Assembly (NCBI RefSeq): GCF_003285005.1
Contig: NZ_QMFA01000013.1
Coordinates: 62,001-126,000, forward strand
Direction: 5' to 3'
DNA length: 64,000 nt
DNA from: Paenibacillus sp. YN15
GTDB taxonomy: Bacteria > Bacillota > Bacilli > Paenibacillales > NBRC-103111
Below are positions 15,334-24,759 of this stretch, piece by piece. Both the position numbers and the translations under genes were made by a program. The notes under the pieces are model-generated. The model saw nothing but the letters and a program-made list of their open reading frames with translations. It made no database searches and had not been told where the DNA came from. Position 1 is the stretch's first letter, and every line of letters begins with the position of its first letter.

Positions 15334-17937
15334 ATGGCAGTTAAAGAAACCAAGTTGAAAGAGCAGATGTCGGTTCAAGAGCAAGTGGATCTTCTGGTTT
15401 CCCGCGCAAAACAAGCCTATCAGGAGTACATGAAGCTGGATCAGGCGCAAATCGACAAGATCGTTCAGGAAATGGCCCTTGCCGGACTTGACAAGCATAT
15501 GTACCTGGCTAAGCTGGCCGTTGAAGAAACCGGCCGCGGCGTGTACGAAGACAAGATCACCAAAAACATTTTTGCAACGGAATATATCTACCATAGCATC
15601 AAGTACGAAAAAACCGTCGGCGTCATTGAAGAGAACCCGTACGAGAACTTCAAGAAGGTTGCCGAGCCTGTAGGCGTAGTCGCCGGTGTTACTCCGGTAA
15701 CCAACCCGACTTCGACTGCCATGTTCAAATCCATTATTTCTGCCAAAACCCGCAACCCGATCATCTTTGCCTTCCATCCCTCCGCTCAAAAATGTTCTTC
15801 CGCAGCGGCAAAGGTGCTTCTGGATGCGGCAATCGCCAACGGCGCTCCGCAATATGCCATCCAATGGATCGAGAACCCGTCCATTGAAGCTACCAACCTG
15901 CTGATGAACCACCCGGGCGTGTCCCTGATCCTGGCTACCGGCGGCCCCGGCATGGTAAAGGCTGCTTACAGCACAGGCAAACCGGCTTTGGGCGTAGGTG
16001 CAGGCAACGTACCCGCCTTCATCGAAAAGTCCGCCAACATCCCGCAAGCGGTTAACGATATTATTCTGTCCAAGTCCTTCGACAACGGCATGATCTGCGC
16101 ATCCGAGCAAGCAGTCATTATCGAAGAGCCGATCTATGAAGTAACCAAGAAGTGCTTCGCCGACCAAGGCTGCTACTTCCTGAACCCGCAAGAAATCGAG
16201 CAGCTGACCAAGATGGCCATCAATCTTGAAAAATGCGCCGTTAACCCGGTTATTGTCGGCCAATCCGCTGTGAAGATTGCCGAAATGGCAGGCCTGAAGG
16301 TTCCGGCCAACACCAAGATCCTGATCGCTGAAATTAACGGCGTCGGCACCAAGTACCCGCTGTCCGCCGAGAAGCTGTCCCCGATCCTGGCTTGCTACAA
16401 GGTGAAGACTGCCGAGCAAGGCATCGAGCGCGCGGCTGAAGTGGTTGCTTTCGGCGGCATGGGCCACAGCTCTGCGATCCATTCCAACGACCAAGATGTC
16501 ATCACTGCATTCGCCAACCGTCTGCAAACCGGCCGGGTTATCGTCAACTCGCCTTCCACTCACGGCGCTATCGGCGACATTTACAATACCAACCTGCCTT
16601 CCTTGACTCTGGGCTGCGGCTCCTACGGCGGAAACTCCACTTCCTCCAACGTAACTGCAGTGAATCTGATCAACGTGAAAAGGGTGGCGTACCGTACCGT
16701 GAATATGCAATGGTTTAAAGTACCGCCGAAGATCTACTTCGAAAAGGGTGCAACCCAATACCTGTCCAAAATGCCGGACATTTCCCGCATTGCGATTATT
16801 ACCGACCCGATGATGGTGAAATTCGGCTACGTCGAGAAGATTGAATACTACCTGCGCAAGCGTCAAACTCCGGTTTACGTAGAAGTGTTCTCCGAGGTTG
16901 AGCCTGATCCGTCCGTTGAAACTGTAGAACGCGGCCGGGCCATGATGGAACGCTTCCAGCCGGACTGCATCATCGCCCTGGGCGGCGGCTCCGCAATGGA
17001 CGCTGCCAAAGCAATGTGGCTGTTCTTCGAATATCCGGATACCGACTTTACTGCCATCAAGCAAAAGTTCATGGATATCCGCAAGCGGATCTACAAGTAC
17101 CCCCGTCTGGGCAAAAAGGCCAAGTTTGTGGCTATCCCGACTACTTCGGGTACCGGTTCCGAGGTAACCTCCTTCGCGGTTATTACCGACAAGAACGCCG
17201 GCAACACCAAGTACCCGCTGGCTGACTACGAGCTGACTCCGGACGTTGCCATCATCGACCCGGAATACGTGCTGACACTGCCGAAGGGTCTCGTCGCCGA
17301 CACCGGCATGGATGTGCTGACCCACGCCATCGAGGCTTATGTGTCCATTATGGCTAACGATTATACCGACGGTTTGGCCATGAAGGCTATCCAGCTGGTA
17401 TTTGAAAACATCGAGAAATCCTATGCCGGCGATCCGGTTGCCCGCGAAAGAATGCACAATGCATCCACCATCGCAGGTATGGCCTTCTCCAATGCCTTCC
17501 TGGGCATCAACCACAGCTTGGCTCACAAATGGGGCGCTGAATTCCATACGCCGCACGGACGGACCAACGCCATCCTGATGCCGTATGTTATCCGCTACAA
17601 TGCAACCAAACCGACGAAGTTCGCTTCGTTCCCGAAATATGACCACTTCATCGCTGACCAACGTTATGCGGAAATCGCCCGCGTTCTGGGTCTGCCGGCC
17701 AAAACTACGGAAGAAGGCATCAGCAGCTTGATTAAGGCGATCCAAAACCTGAACAAGAAGCTGAACCTGCCTGCTACCTTCCAGGAAGCTGGTATTGATG
17801 CCAAGGAATTCGAAGCCAAGGTTGAGTATCTGGCTGACCGCGCCTTCGAAGACCAATGCACCACTGCCAACCCGAGAATGCCGCTGGTAACAGAACTGGC
17901 CGAAATCTACCGTCAGGCTTTCTACGGCAAGGAGTAA
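15334..17937 (+). CDS. adhE: Bifunctional acetaldehyde-CoA / alcohol dehydrogenase AdhE
   Basis: Full-length AdhE of 867 residues. The N-terminal aldehyde dehydrogenase half has its catalytic cysteine C255 in GMICASEQAV. The C-terminal iron-dependent alcohol dehydrogenase half has GGGSAMDAAKA, PTTSGTGSEVT and the metal-binding HSLAHKWG and FHTPHGRTNA. The enzyme turns acetyl-CoA into ethanol with two NADH and is normally induced without oxygen; it assembles into spirosomes. AGGAGG precedes ATG 15334. Codon use is more ordered and less GC-skewed than in neighbouring genes, as for a highly expressed protein. Upstream Rex-type and Fnr-type sites fit redox and oxygen control. Confidence 0.97.
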   Translation: MAVKETKLKEQMSVQEQVDLLVSRAKQAYQEYMKLDQAQIDKIVQEMALAGLDKHMYLAKLAVEETGRGVYEDKITKNIFATEYIYHSIKYEKTVGVIEENPYENFKKVAEPVGVVAGVTPVTNPTSTAMFKSIISAKTRNPIIFAFHPSAQKCSSAAAKVLLDAAIANGAPQYAIQWIENPSIEATNLLMNHPGVSLILATGGPGMVKAAYSTGKPALGVGAGNVPAFIEKSANIPQAVNDIILSKSFDNGMICASEQAVIIEEPIYEVTKKCFADQGCYFLNPQEIEQLTKMAINLEKCAVNPVIVGQSAVKIAEMAGLKVPANTKILIAEINGVGTKYPLSAEKLSPILACYKVKTAEQGIERAAEVVAFGGMGHSSAIHSNDQDVITAFANRLQTGRVIVNSPSTHGAIGDIYNTNLPSLTLGCGSYGGNSTSSNVTAVNLINVKRVAYRTVNMQWFKVPPKIYFEKGATQYLSKMPDISRIAIITDPMMVKFGYVEKIEYYLRKRQTPVYVEVFSEVEPDPSVETVERGRAMMERFQPDCIIALGGGSAMDAAKAMWLFFEYPDTDFTAIKQKFMDIRKRIYKYPRLGKKAKFVAIPTTSGTGSEVTSFAVITDKNAGNTKYPLADYELTPDVAIIDPEYVLTLPKGLVADTGMDVLTHAIEAYVSIMANDYTDGLAMKAIQLVFENIEKSYAGDPVARERMHNASTIAGMAFSNAFLGINHSLAHKWGAEFHTPHGRTNAILMPYVIRYNATKPTKFASFPKYDHFIADQRYAEIARVLGLPAKTTEEGISSLIKAIQNLNKKLNLPATFQEAGIDAKEFEAKVEYLADRAFEDQCTTANPRMPLVTELAEIYRQAFYGKE

Positions 17938-17970
17938 TAACAAGTTCTCTCCAAAAAGAATAGAGCAACA

Positions 17971-18010
17971 AAAAGCAAAGAGACGGGATTCCCTGTCTCT
18001 TTGCTTTTTT
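17971..18010. terminator. Bidirectional terminator between adhE and the stalk-domain gene
   Basis: AAAAGCAAAGAGAC (17971-17984) pairs with GTCTCTTTGCTTTT (17995-18008). Flanking A and T runs let it serve both convergent genes. Confidence 0.9.
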
Positions 18011-18042
18011 GTACGGCGCATGTTCATTCGCGGATTGTTTGG

Positions 18043-18792
18043 TTAGCGAACCTCAATGTCCAGGGTCAGCTGCTGCTCCTTATTCCCTTCTCCCCAGCCA
18101 AGCTCATATCGGATCAAGGCGCTGATAGTGTATTGTCCCGCGGGAAGCCGGTTTATCTTGCCGGTTTCCATCAGAATCTCCTTGAAACTATCCAACCCGG
18201 AATTGCTGCCGCTTTTCACATACAGGTAGGTGTTTATGGATGTTGACAAATCCCATACCATAGGCTTGTTTTTCTTTAATGCAACGGGGCGGCCAATGTC
18301 ATCGAATCCGAAGGGAATGTGGAAGCCTTCCTTGTCTGTTATGTTCGCATGTATGATTCTCGGACCCGATAAGGTGGAATAGCCGATGACTTCGATAGAG
18401 CTGCCTTCTCCTATGTATTCCGCTGATCCCCATATGGAAATCGGCTCCGCCTCCGTGTAGAGCTTCTTGGCTGTATGAATCGTAAACAGGATATCGTCAT
18501 ACACCGCGGAAACATGCTCGTCCGCATTCCGGGACAGCTTAATAGTATTTTCAGCCCCGCTGAAGCTCACGCCGATACCTGCAAGCTCGCTGAAATACCG
18601 TAGAGGCACATAAGCTTTCTCATTGTAAAGCAGCATGGGCTGACCTTCGGGCAAGGCTAGGGGCTCGCCATCCAGCGTGATGCGGGCGGGGTACAAAACA
18701 GCCTGAAGCAATTGTGAAGCAACGGCCGATTGGGACAATAGAGCAATGCTCAACACGATGAAGCCTGCTATAAAGAACCGTTTCATGTTCAT
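18043..18792 (-). CDS. Secreted protein with copper-amine-oxidase-type stalk domain
   Basis: Protein of 249 residues with a signal peptide (MNMKRFFIAGFIVLSIALL, cleavage likely after AVA). Residues about 30-85 (ITLDGEPLALPEGQPMLLY, then VPLRYFSELAG) fit the Cu_amine_oxidN1 or stalk domain common in Paenibacillus exported proteins. The remaining part is beta-rich and not recognised. ATG 18792 follows AGGTG at a spacing of about 7. It is convergent with adhE. Confidence 0.75.
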   Translation of the reverse strand: MNMKRFFIAGFIVLSIALLSQSAVASQLLQAVLYPARITLDGEPLALPEGQPMLLYNEKAYVPLRYFSELAGIGVSFSGAENTIKLSRNADEHVSAVYDDILFTIHTAKKLYTEAEPISIWGSAEYIGEGSSIEVIGYSTLSGPRIIHANITDKEGFHIPFGFDDIGRPVALKKNKPMVWDLSTSINTYLYVKSGSNSGLDSFKEILMETGKINRLPAGQYTISALIRYELGWGEGNKEQQLTLDIEVR

Positions 18793-18920
18793 TGAAGGAC
18801 ACCTTTCTATGATTATATGGGATTTACATTCCAATTATAGTGTATACCTGCCATATAAATCATCCCTTACAAACAACCGATTTTTTAGGCGGCGGGTGTC
18901 CGGACTCGGTCACCTAAACC

Positions 18921-18970
18921 AAAAGAGGCGATCCCTTGTCATCATGCTGGATGATTTTGGGACAGCCTCT
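18921..18970 (-). terminator. Terminator of the rfbCBD operon
   Basis: On the minus strand GAGGCTGTCCC pairs with GGGATCGCCTC across a loop of about 25 bases and is followed by TTTT. It lies 12 bases after the rfbD stop. Confidence 0.75.
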
Positions 18971-18981
18971 ATTGGAGTGAA

Positions 18982-19827
18982 TTATTTGCGCCTGGCGGCC
19001 AGATAGTCCTTGAGCCCCTGCCGCCAGGGGGGCAGCGGGGCAAACCCGTTGGCGCGGATGGCCATGGCGTCCAGCACGGAATATCCCGGCCGCGGGGCCG
19101 GACGGGGAAATTCTGCCGTGGTGCAGGGGTGAATCTGCGCGGGGAGGCCGGTCTCCTCCATGATGGCCGAGGCAAACTCATACCAGCTGCAGGACCCGGC
19201 GTTGGCCGCATGATACAGGCCGTAATGCTCCGTTTGGATCAGCTCCGCCAAAAAACGCGCCAGATCGGCCGTATGGGTGGGACAGCCCAACTGGTCATGG
19301 ACCACGTCGATATGCTCCCGCTCCGCCGCCAGCTTCAGCATCGTCTCCACAAAGTTTTGGCCGCCCGGGCCGTAAAGCCATGCGGTGCGGACAATAAACC
19401 AGCGGCTGGACAGGCTGGCCGCCAGCTGCTCTCCTGCCAGCTTGGTCCGGCCGTATATGGTCCGCGGATTGGGCGGGTCAAACTCCCGGTACGGCGTGGA
19501 GGCGGTGCCGTCGAAGACATAATCCGTGCTGATGACGCAGCACTTGGCGCCTACCAGCTCGGCGGCCGCGGCCACATTGCGGGTTCCCGCCGCATTGACC
19601 CGGTACGCCTCGTCGGGCTCCGCCTCCGCCCGGTCCACGGCGGTATACGCTGCCCCATGGATCACCGCATCGGGCCGGTGCTGCAGAAAGTGCTCCCGGC
19701 ATTGCTCCCAGCTGGTGATATCCATCACATCCCGGCCTGTCGGGATCACCTCTATTCCCATTGCGGTCAGAAGCTCCACCAACGAACGCCCCAACTGGCC
19801 GTTGGCGCCGGTAATCAGAACCTTCAC
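18982..19827 (-). CDS. rfbD: dTDP-4-dehydrorhamnose reductase
   Basis: RmlD family short-chain reductase of 281 residues. The NAD(P) motif ITGANGQLGRSL is at the N-terminus, STDYVFDG and the catalytic YxxxK (YGRTK) follow. It makes dTDP-L-rhamnose in the last step. GTG 19827 overlaps the rfbB stop (GTGA). It matches the role of SpsK in the B. subtilis spore polysaccharide operon. A terminator follows. Confidence 0.95.
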   Translation of the reverse strand: MKVLITGANGQLGRSLVELLTAMGIEVIPTGRDVMDITSWEQCREHFLQHRPDAVIHGAAYTAVDRAEAEPDEAYRVNAAGTRNVAAAAELVGAKCCVISTDYVFDGTASTPYREFDPPNPRTIYGRTKLAGEQLAASLSSRWFIVRTAWLYGPGGQNFVETMLKLAAEREHIDVVHDQLGCPTHTADLARFLAELIQTEHYGLYHAANAGSCSWYEFASAIMEETGLPAQIHPCTTAEFPRPAPRPGYSVLDAMAIRANGFAPLPPWRQGLKDYLAARRK

Positions 19828-20816
19828 TTGGCATCGCCACCCGTATGCCGGCGGCGGATATTCTCCAGCCACTCCCCATGCTCCAGATACCACCTGATGG
19901 TCATGGCGATTCCTTCATCAAAGGCGTAGGACGGCTTCCAGCCCAGCTCCCGGTTGATTTTGGCAGCGTCGATGGCGTAGCGCCGGTCATGTCCCAGCCG
20001 GTCCGGAACATAACGGATCAGGCTCTCAGGCTTGCCCAGCATCCGCAGAACCGTCCGGACAATATGGATGTTCCGGTGCTCATTGCTGCCGCCGATATTG
20101 TAAGCCTCCCCTGCGGCTCCCCGCTCCAGCACCAGATCCACCGCGGCGCAATGATCCTCCACATGGAGCCAATCCCGGATATTCAGGCCATCGCCGTAAA
20201 CGGGCACCGGCTCATCCCGGAGCGCATTGGAAATCATAAGCGGGATCAGTTTTTCGGGAAATTGGTACGGTCCGTAGTTGTTGGAGCAGCGGGTGATGGA
20301 GGCGTTAAGCCCGAAGGTTTCGCAATAGGCGCGGACCAGCAGATCAGCCCCCGCTTTGCTGGCGGAATAAGGGCTGTTGGGAGCAAGGGGGGTCTCTTCG
20401 GTGAAGAAGCCCTCTGGCCCCAGCGAGCCGTATACCTCATCGGTGGACACCTGGACAAACCGCTTGACGCCGGTTTGGCGGGCGGCCTCCAGCAGGGTTT
20501 GGGTGCCGGCCACATTGGTCCGGATGAAAATCCCCGGGTCCGCAATGCTCCGGTCCACATGGGACTCTGCGGCAAAGTTCACCACCGCATCGAAGTGTTC
20601 TTTTGCGAACAGCTCCATGATAAAGGGGTAATCAGCGATGTCTCCCCGGACAAAGGAGTAGCGCGGATCAGTCTCCAGCTCCCGGACATTGTCGGGATTG
20701 CCTGCATAGGTCAGGGCATCCAGATTGACTACCTTGCTCTCCGGATGCGTCTTCAGTCTGTACCGGATATAATTGCTGCCGATAAATCCCGCTCCGCCGG
20801 TAACCAGAATCTTCAT
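19824..20816 (-). CDS. rfbB: dTDP-glucose 4,6-dehydratase
   Basis: Extended short-chain dehydrogenase of 330 residues: TGGAGFIGSNYIRY at the start, VNFAAESHVDRSI, STDEVYGSLG and YSASKAG (YxxxK), and a C-terminal RYVPDRLGHDRRYAIDA, all diagnostic of RmlB. It converts dTDP-glucose to the 4-keto-6-deoxy sugar. The ATG overlaps the rfbC stop; the stop overlaps rfbD. Equivalent to SpsJ. Confidence 0.96.
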   Translation of the reverse strand: MKILVTGGAGFIGSNYIRYRLKTHPESKVVNLDALTYAGNPDNVRELETDPRYSFVRGDIADYPFIMELFAKEHFDAVVNFAAESHVDRSIADPGIFIRTNVAGTQTLLEAARQTGVKRFVQVSTDEVYGSLGPEGFFTEETPLAPNSPYSASKAGADLLVRAYCETFGLNASITRCSNNYGPYQFPEKLIPLMISNALRDEPVPVYGDGLNIRDWLHVEDHCAAVDLVLERGAAGEAYNIGGSNEHRNIHIVRTVLRMLGKPESLIRYVPDRLGHDRRYAIDAAKINRELGWKPSYAFDEGIAMTIRWYLEHGEWLENIRRRHTGGDAK

Positions 20817-21379
20817 GGCTCACACTCCTTCCACACAAAATCGATTTCCGCCGCCAGAAGCGGGGGATGTTTGCCGTCCTTATCCGACAGCACCGGCTCC
20901 GTCACGGGCCAGTCAATGGACAGCGCAGGATCATTCCACAGGATACCCCTGTCATGCTTGGGGGAATAATATTCATCTACCTTATACAGGACCTCCGTAT
21001 CCGGCACCAGGGTGCAGAAGCCGTGGGCAAAGCCCTTGGGCACCAGCAGCTGCCTGGCGTTGGCGGCGGTCAGGATAAAGCCGTACCACTTGCCGAAGGT
21101 TGGCGATCCGCAGCGGATATCCACGATGACATCGTAGACAGCCCCGGCTACTGCCCGGACCAGCTTGGTTTGGGCCGCGGGGCCCAATTGATAGTGGAGC
21201 CCGCGGATGGTGCCGGCTTCTTTTGACACAGAATGATTGTCCTGCTTCCATTCCGCACAGATACCAAGCTCCCGCCACCGCTCCTGGTGAAAGGTTTCTG
21301 CAAAAGAGCCGCGGGAGTCCTTGCGGAGCACAGGCTCAACCAACATAAAGCCGACGGGGGATTGAGTAAGGATTCGCAT
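20813..21379 (-). CDS. rfbC: dTDP-4-dehydrorhamnose 3,5-epimerase
   Basis: RmlC cupin enzyme of 188 residues: SFAETFHQERW, the catalytic-histidine segment GLHYQLGPAAQTKLVR, and LLVPKGFAHGFCTL, all diagnostic. First gene of the minus-strand operon rfbC-rfbB-rfbD; GAGGTGG precedes the ATG. No rfbA is adjacent; the nucleotidyltransferase gene at 31440 can supply dTDP-glucose. Confidence 0.96.
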   Translation of the reverse strand: MRILTQSPVGFMLVEPVLRKDSRGSFAETFHQERWRELGICAEWKQDNHSVSKEAGTIRGLHYQLGPAAQTKLVRAVAGAVYDVIVDIRCGSPTFGKWYGFILTAANARQLLVPKGFAHGFCTLVPDTEVLYKVDEYYSPKHDRGILWNDPALSIDWPVTEPVLSDKDGKHPPLLAAEIDFVWKECEP

Positions 21380-21466
21380 GCCGCCACCTCGTCCGATGGA
21401 TTATTTACACCTGTATTCACCATATGTACCTGGGCTCCTTCTGTTGTGGACGCCAGACCCGCAAAC

Positions 21467-21499
21467 GAAAAAAACCGGAGTGCTCAGGGCGCATCCGGT
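21467..21499 (-). terminator. Terminator of fnr
   Basis: On the minus strand ACCGGA pairs with TCCGGT across about 14 bases, followed by seven T. It lies about 43 bases after the fnr stop and separates fnr from rfbC. Confidence 0.7.
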
Positions 21500-21541
21500 G
21501 CGTGATGAAGAAGGGGCAAGCTCTAGTGGGAAAAACAATCC

Positions 21542-22273
21542 CTAAATCCGGCAAATTTCCGGAGGGCAATTGGGGCAATTGACAATACTCTTCAGGTACA
21601 GCAGGTCATGGATGACAATCTGGCCCTGCTCATAGCTGATGACGCCTTCTTCCTTATAGGTGCTGAGAAGCCGGTTGACGCTTTCGCGGGTGGTGCCGAT
21701 CATGTTGGCCAGATCGGTGTTGGTCAGCTTGATGGCCAGCTTGATGCTGCCGTCCTCGTTTTTTTCGCCGCAGGTATTGGTCAGCCGGATCAGGGTGGAG
21801 GCAAGAGCGCCGGTTTTGCCGAAAAGCATCAAATCCCGGAATTTGGACTGGGTGGTGCGTTGCATGAGTCCCATCCACTTCATGAATTCGACCGCAAAGT
21901 CGCCGTGCTGGTAGATCAGAATCTCCAGGTCCTTCTGCTGGACAACGCCGATGACGCTGTCCTTGATGGCTTCGCCGTTATAGCCGTAATGCATATCTCC
22001 GTAGCCGCCGAATTCGCCAAAAAAATCTCCCTTTTGAAGGATGTTAAGGATCAGTTCCTTGCCGTCTTCAGTGGATTTGGTGATTTTCACCTGGCCCTTT
22101 CGGATGTAAAACAGCTTCTCCGCCTTGTCGCCTTCCCAAAAGACATGGGAGCCTTCGGGCGCATTCTGGGGATACATAATATTCTCCAGCCGGGACACAT
22201 TCTCCGGGGAGAGAAAATGCCCGATTTGATAGCTGCTTGGAGTGAATTCCGGACGGGTATCCAATGAGCTCAT
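21542..22273 (-). CDS. fnr: Fnr-type oxygen-sensing transcription regulator
   Basis: Crp/Fnr protein of 243 residues: cyclic-nucleotide-type beta roll (residues 35-120), dimer helix, and a winged helix with recognition helix TRESVNRLL. The C-terminus ends C233-x2-C236-x4-C241, and D147 lies in SKFRDLMLFG. The spacing of the three cysteines and of the aspartate 86 residues before C233 exactly parallels D141/C227/C230/C235 of B. subtilis Fnr, which bind a 4Fe-4S cluster. It probably activates anaerobic genes; a matching box lies before adhE. AAGGAGG precedes the ATG; promoter and terminator are both visible, so it is monocistronic. Confidence 0.9.
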   Translation of the reverse strand: MSSLDTRPEFTPSSYQIGHFLSPENVSRLENIMYPQNAPEGSHVFWEGDKAEKLFYIRKGQVKITKSTEDGKELILNILQKGDFFGEFGGYGDMHYGYNGEAIKDSVIGVVQQKDLEILIYQHGDFAVEFMKWMGLMQRTTQSKFRDLMLFGKTGALASTLIRLTNTCGEKNEDGSIKLAIKLTNTDLANMIGTTRESVNRLLSTYKEEGVISYEQGQIVIHDLLYLKSIVNCPNCPPEICRI

Positions 22274-22329
22274 AGATCTGTCCTCCTTCCAGATAAATTT
22301 TTGGCGATAGTGATTTTTTTCATATCTTT

Positions 22330-22358
22330 ATTGTACACGAAAACTTTTTGCCTTCCAA
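22330..22358 (-). promoter_or_regulatory. fnr promoter
   Basis: On the minus strand: TTGGAA (22358-22353), 17-base spacer, TACAAT (22335-22330), with TG before the -10. It lies 57 bases before the fnr start. Confidence 0.7.
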
Positions 22359-22366
22359 TGAATTTA

Positions 22367-23467
22367 TTATGGCGTTTTATTTTCGCCTCGCAAAAACCGG
22401 GCATACCCCATCGGATTGCGGTAAACCGCCTTCCATACCTCGTGCATCCCCGCTTCGCCAAAGCTGTAGCGCTGATCTCTTCCATTGGCCTCGATAAAAA
22501 TCAGATGGCCGTCCTCCATAATGCCCATGTCCAGACCCAAATCCGCCAGACCAACCAGCCGGACGTCCAAAAATTCGGCAATTTGCACGGATAATTGGCT
22601 GATCCGCTCCTGGATTTCCGCTCCGTTCCAGCCGGGATGTTCGGCAAAAATCTCATCCATCGTCGCCACTTTCCCGCCTTGGGCCACATTGGTCAAAAAA
22701 GCGCCGGTGCGGGCAACCTTGGCTACCATTCCGGTGGTCTGCCACAGGCCGGCTTCGTTTTTCTGCACGGAGACACGGATATCGAAGGGGCGACCCTGGA
22801 ATTTGGCTAGCGGCAAAAAATATTGCACCAGATAATTGCGCTTCCTGAGCCTCCGAACCAGCTCGGCCGGCATCCGGGTGGTGAAATAAAGAGTGCGCCA
22901 TGCCCCTGTTTTGGCGGAGCGGTACTTCCAGCGCCACTTTCCCTGCTCTGTCAGGCTAAGCAGCATAATGCCTTGTCCCACGCTGCCATTGGACGGCTTC
23001 ACAATCAGGGCGGGATATTCCCGCATCAACCGCTGCAGCATCTCTGGCCGGGCCCGCTCCGTCAGGGGCAAATGCGGGCGGATAGCCGGGTTCTGCTCCA
23101 GAAGCCGGTGCAGCATCAGCTTGTCGTAGCGGGTATGCAAATTAAAGATTTCCGTTCCTCCCCTGGACAGCGCCTCCAACCGGCCATTGGAGCGGGAATC
23201 CAAATGAATGGCGCGGTTATGAATCACGGTGGGTGTTTCCACCAGCGTCCTGGCATACCGCCCTCCCTTGCGCACCAGCGCAGGCACGGGGCGGTTCGGG
23301 CGTCCGGGCGTTAAGCCCGACAGCTTCAGGTAACACAGCGTGAGACCATGCGCTGCAGCAGCTTCCTCATAGAAGGATATCTGCTCATGGCCGGTGCTTT
23401 TTCCCCGGCTTAAGCGGTCATATACGGGTGCATTCAACAGAATGCCGACATACCGGTTATGCGTCAT
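22367..23467 (-). CDS. YheC/YheD-like ATP-grasp spore coat protein
   Basis: Protein of 366 residues starting MTHNRYVGILLNAPVYDRL. YheC/D-family features: HLDSRSNGRLEALSR-type segment, YPALIVKPSNGSVGQG (ATP-grasp nucleotide loop), FDIRVSVQKNEAGLW and ADLGLDMGIMEDGHLIFIEANGR (metal site). In B. subtilis YheC and YheD are spore coat-associated. The enzymatic product is unknown. GGGGAGGAGGGAG precedes the ATG. It diverges from a glycosyltransferase gene, at the edge of the spore-surface island. Confidence 0.82.
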   Translation of the reverse strand: MTHNRYVGILLNAPVYDRLSRGKSTGHEQISFYEEAAAAHGLTLCYLKLSGLTPGRPNRPVPALVRKGGRYARTLVETPTVIHNRAIHLDSRSNGRLEALSRGGTEIFNLHTRYDKLMLHRLLEQNPAIRPHLPLTERARPEMLQRLMREYPALIVKPSNGSVGQGIMLLSLTEQGKWRWKYRSAKTGAWRTLYFTTRMPAELVRRLRKRNYLVQYFLPLAKFQGRPFDIRVSVQKNEAGLWQTTGMVAKVARTGAFLTNVAQGGKVATMDEIFAEHPGWNGAEIQERISQLSVQIAEFLDVRLVGLADLGLDMGIMEDGHLIFIEANGRDQRYSFGEAGMHEVWKAVYRNPMGYARFLRGENKTP

Positions 23468-23592
23468 GATTCTCCCTCCTCCCCATCAGAATATGACTTC
23501 CGGGCGAATCTGCATGGATGTTTGTCTAAGCGGCCTTTCATTTTGTGCATAAACTTGTAAGGAGAAAGAATCGCTTGAAGGGGGTGGCGAAC

Positions 23593-24744
23593 GTGTCGAT
23601 GAAACCGAAGATAGCTTTGGTTTCCCCAGGTTCCTTCATTATTCCCTCCGGCGTCAGCAGCTCGGTGGAGCAGGTAATGGAGGAGCTGGCCAACCGCATC
23701 GGACTGTCTACGGATTGCACTGTATACGGCATCCGGGCACCGGGAGTACCGGGACGGGAGATTCGGGGACCTGTCCGTTATCTCCGCCCGTCGGGCAGGA
23801 AGAATTATTTGTCCGCGGTCATCAAGAGCCTAAGGAGGGAAAGCTACGACCTCATCCAGGTAGACAACCGGCCGAGAATGGCCAGGGCGGTGAAAAAGGC
23901 GCTGCCCGGGAAGCGGGTTTGGCTGGCGCTGCATTCCCTGACCTTCGTATCCCGGCGGCATATCGGCAGACAGGAGCTGGCCGACTGCTTCCGCCATGTG
24001 GAGCGGATTTTGGTGAACAGCCGGTATTTGGAGGAGGAGATTGCCCGTCTTGTGCCCGAAGCGGCGTTGAAATTGCAGGTGCTGTATCCCGGTGTGAATA
24101 CCGGCCTTTTTTTGCCCAGATGGGATGGGGAAGGGGCGCGCCTGCGGGAGGAAAAGCTGCGGGTGATGGGGTATGGCGGCAAGAGAATCATCCTGTACGC
24201 AGGAAGGCTCCGCGAGATCAAGGGTGTCCACCACTTGTTGGAGGCGATGCCCCGGCTGGCCGCGCAGTTCCCGGATGCGGTGCTGCTGGTGGTGGGCGGC
24301 GCTTTCTACGGCTCGGGAAGGACCACCGGCTATGTGCGGAAGCTTCACCGCATGGCCCGGTCTTTGCCCAGAAATGTCCGCTTCGTGCCTTACGTTCCCC
24401 ATGAGCGGATGCCGGAATGGTTCCGGCTGGCGGATGTGGCGGTGGTGCCCTCTCCCCGAAGAGAGGCCTTCGGGCTGGTCAACGTGGAGGCGATGGCCTC
24501 CGGCGTGCCGGTGGTGGCAGCGGATTCAGGCGGCATGCGGGAAATTATTCTCCACGGGGAAACCGGCTATCTGGTTCCTGTCGAATCCTTAAGCGAGGGG
24601 ATTGCCGATGCGGTGGGGCGGCTTTTGGCCGATCAAGGGTTGGCCAGGCGGATGGGGGAACGGGCTGCCGTGCGTGTGCGGGAGCAGTTTACCTGGGAGG
24701 GAACGGCGGCCCTCTGGCTGGCGCTGGCCGGCTTCCGTTTGTAG
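23593..24744 (+). CDS. GT4 glycosyltransferase, CotSA-like
   Basis: GT-B glycosyltransferase of about 383 residues. The N-terminal acceptor domain begins KIALVSPGSFIIPSGVSSSVE. The nucleotide-sugar domain has YAGRLREIKGVHHLLEAM and the family acidic motif PSPRREAFGLVNVEAMASGVPVVA. GTG 23593 follows GGGGGTGG at about 7 bases; TTG 23575 (after AAGGAG) and ATG 23599 are alternatives. Its place next to spore coat genes suggests a CotSA-like role in the mother cell. The donor and acceptor are unknown. Confidence 0.85.
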   Translation: MSMKPKIALVSPGSFIIPSGVSSSVEQVMEELANRIGLSTDCTVYGIRAPGVPGREIRGPVRYLRPSGRKNYLSAVIKSLRRESYDLIQVDNRPRMARAVKKALPGKRVWLALHSLTFVSRRHIGRQELADCFRHVERILVNSRYLEEEIARLVPEAALKLQVLYPGVNTGLFLPRWDGEGARLREEKLRVMGYGGKRIILYAGRLREIKGVHHLLEAMPRLAAQFPDAVLLVVGGAFYGSGRTTGYVRKLHRMARSLPRNVRFVPYVPHERMPEWFRLADVAVVPSPRREAFGLVNVEAMASGVPVVAADSGGMREIILHGETGYLVPVESLSEGIADAVGRLLADQGLARRMGERAAVRVREQFTWEGTAALWLALAGFRL

Positions 24745-24759
24745 GAGGAGGGTCCATTC

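Noticed and set aside
15307-18027. A 906-codon open frame on the minus strand across adhE
   Set aside because: It mirrors the codon pattern of the highly biased adhE gene. It has no ribosome site and a low-complexity, non-family translation.
18921-18970. GAGGCTGTCCC as the end of a second insertion sequence
   Set aside because: The first bases resemble the inverted repeat at 5979, but the match stops after 8 bases. The pairing and the minus-strand T run explain it as the rfb terminator.
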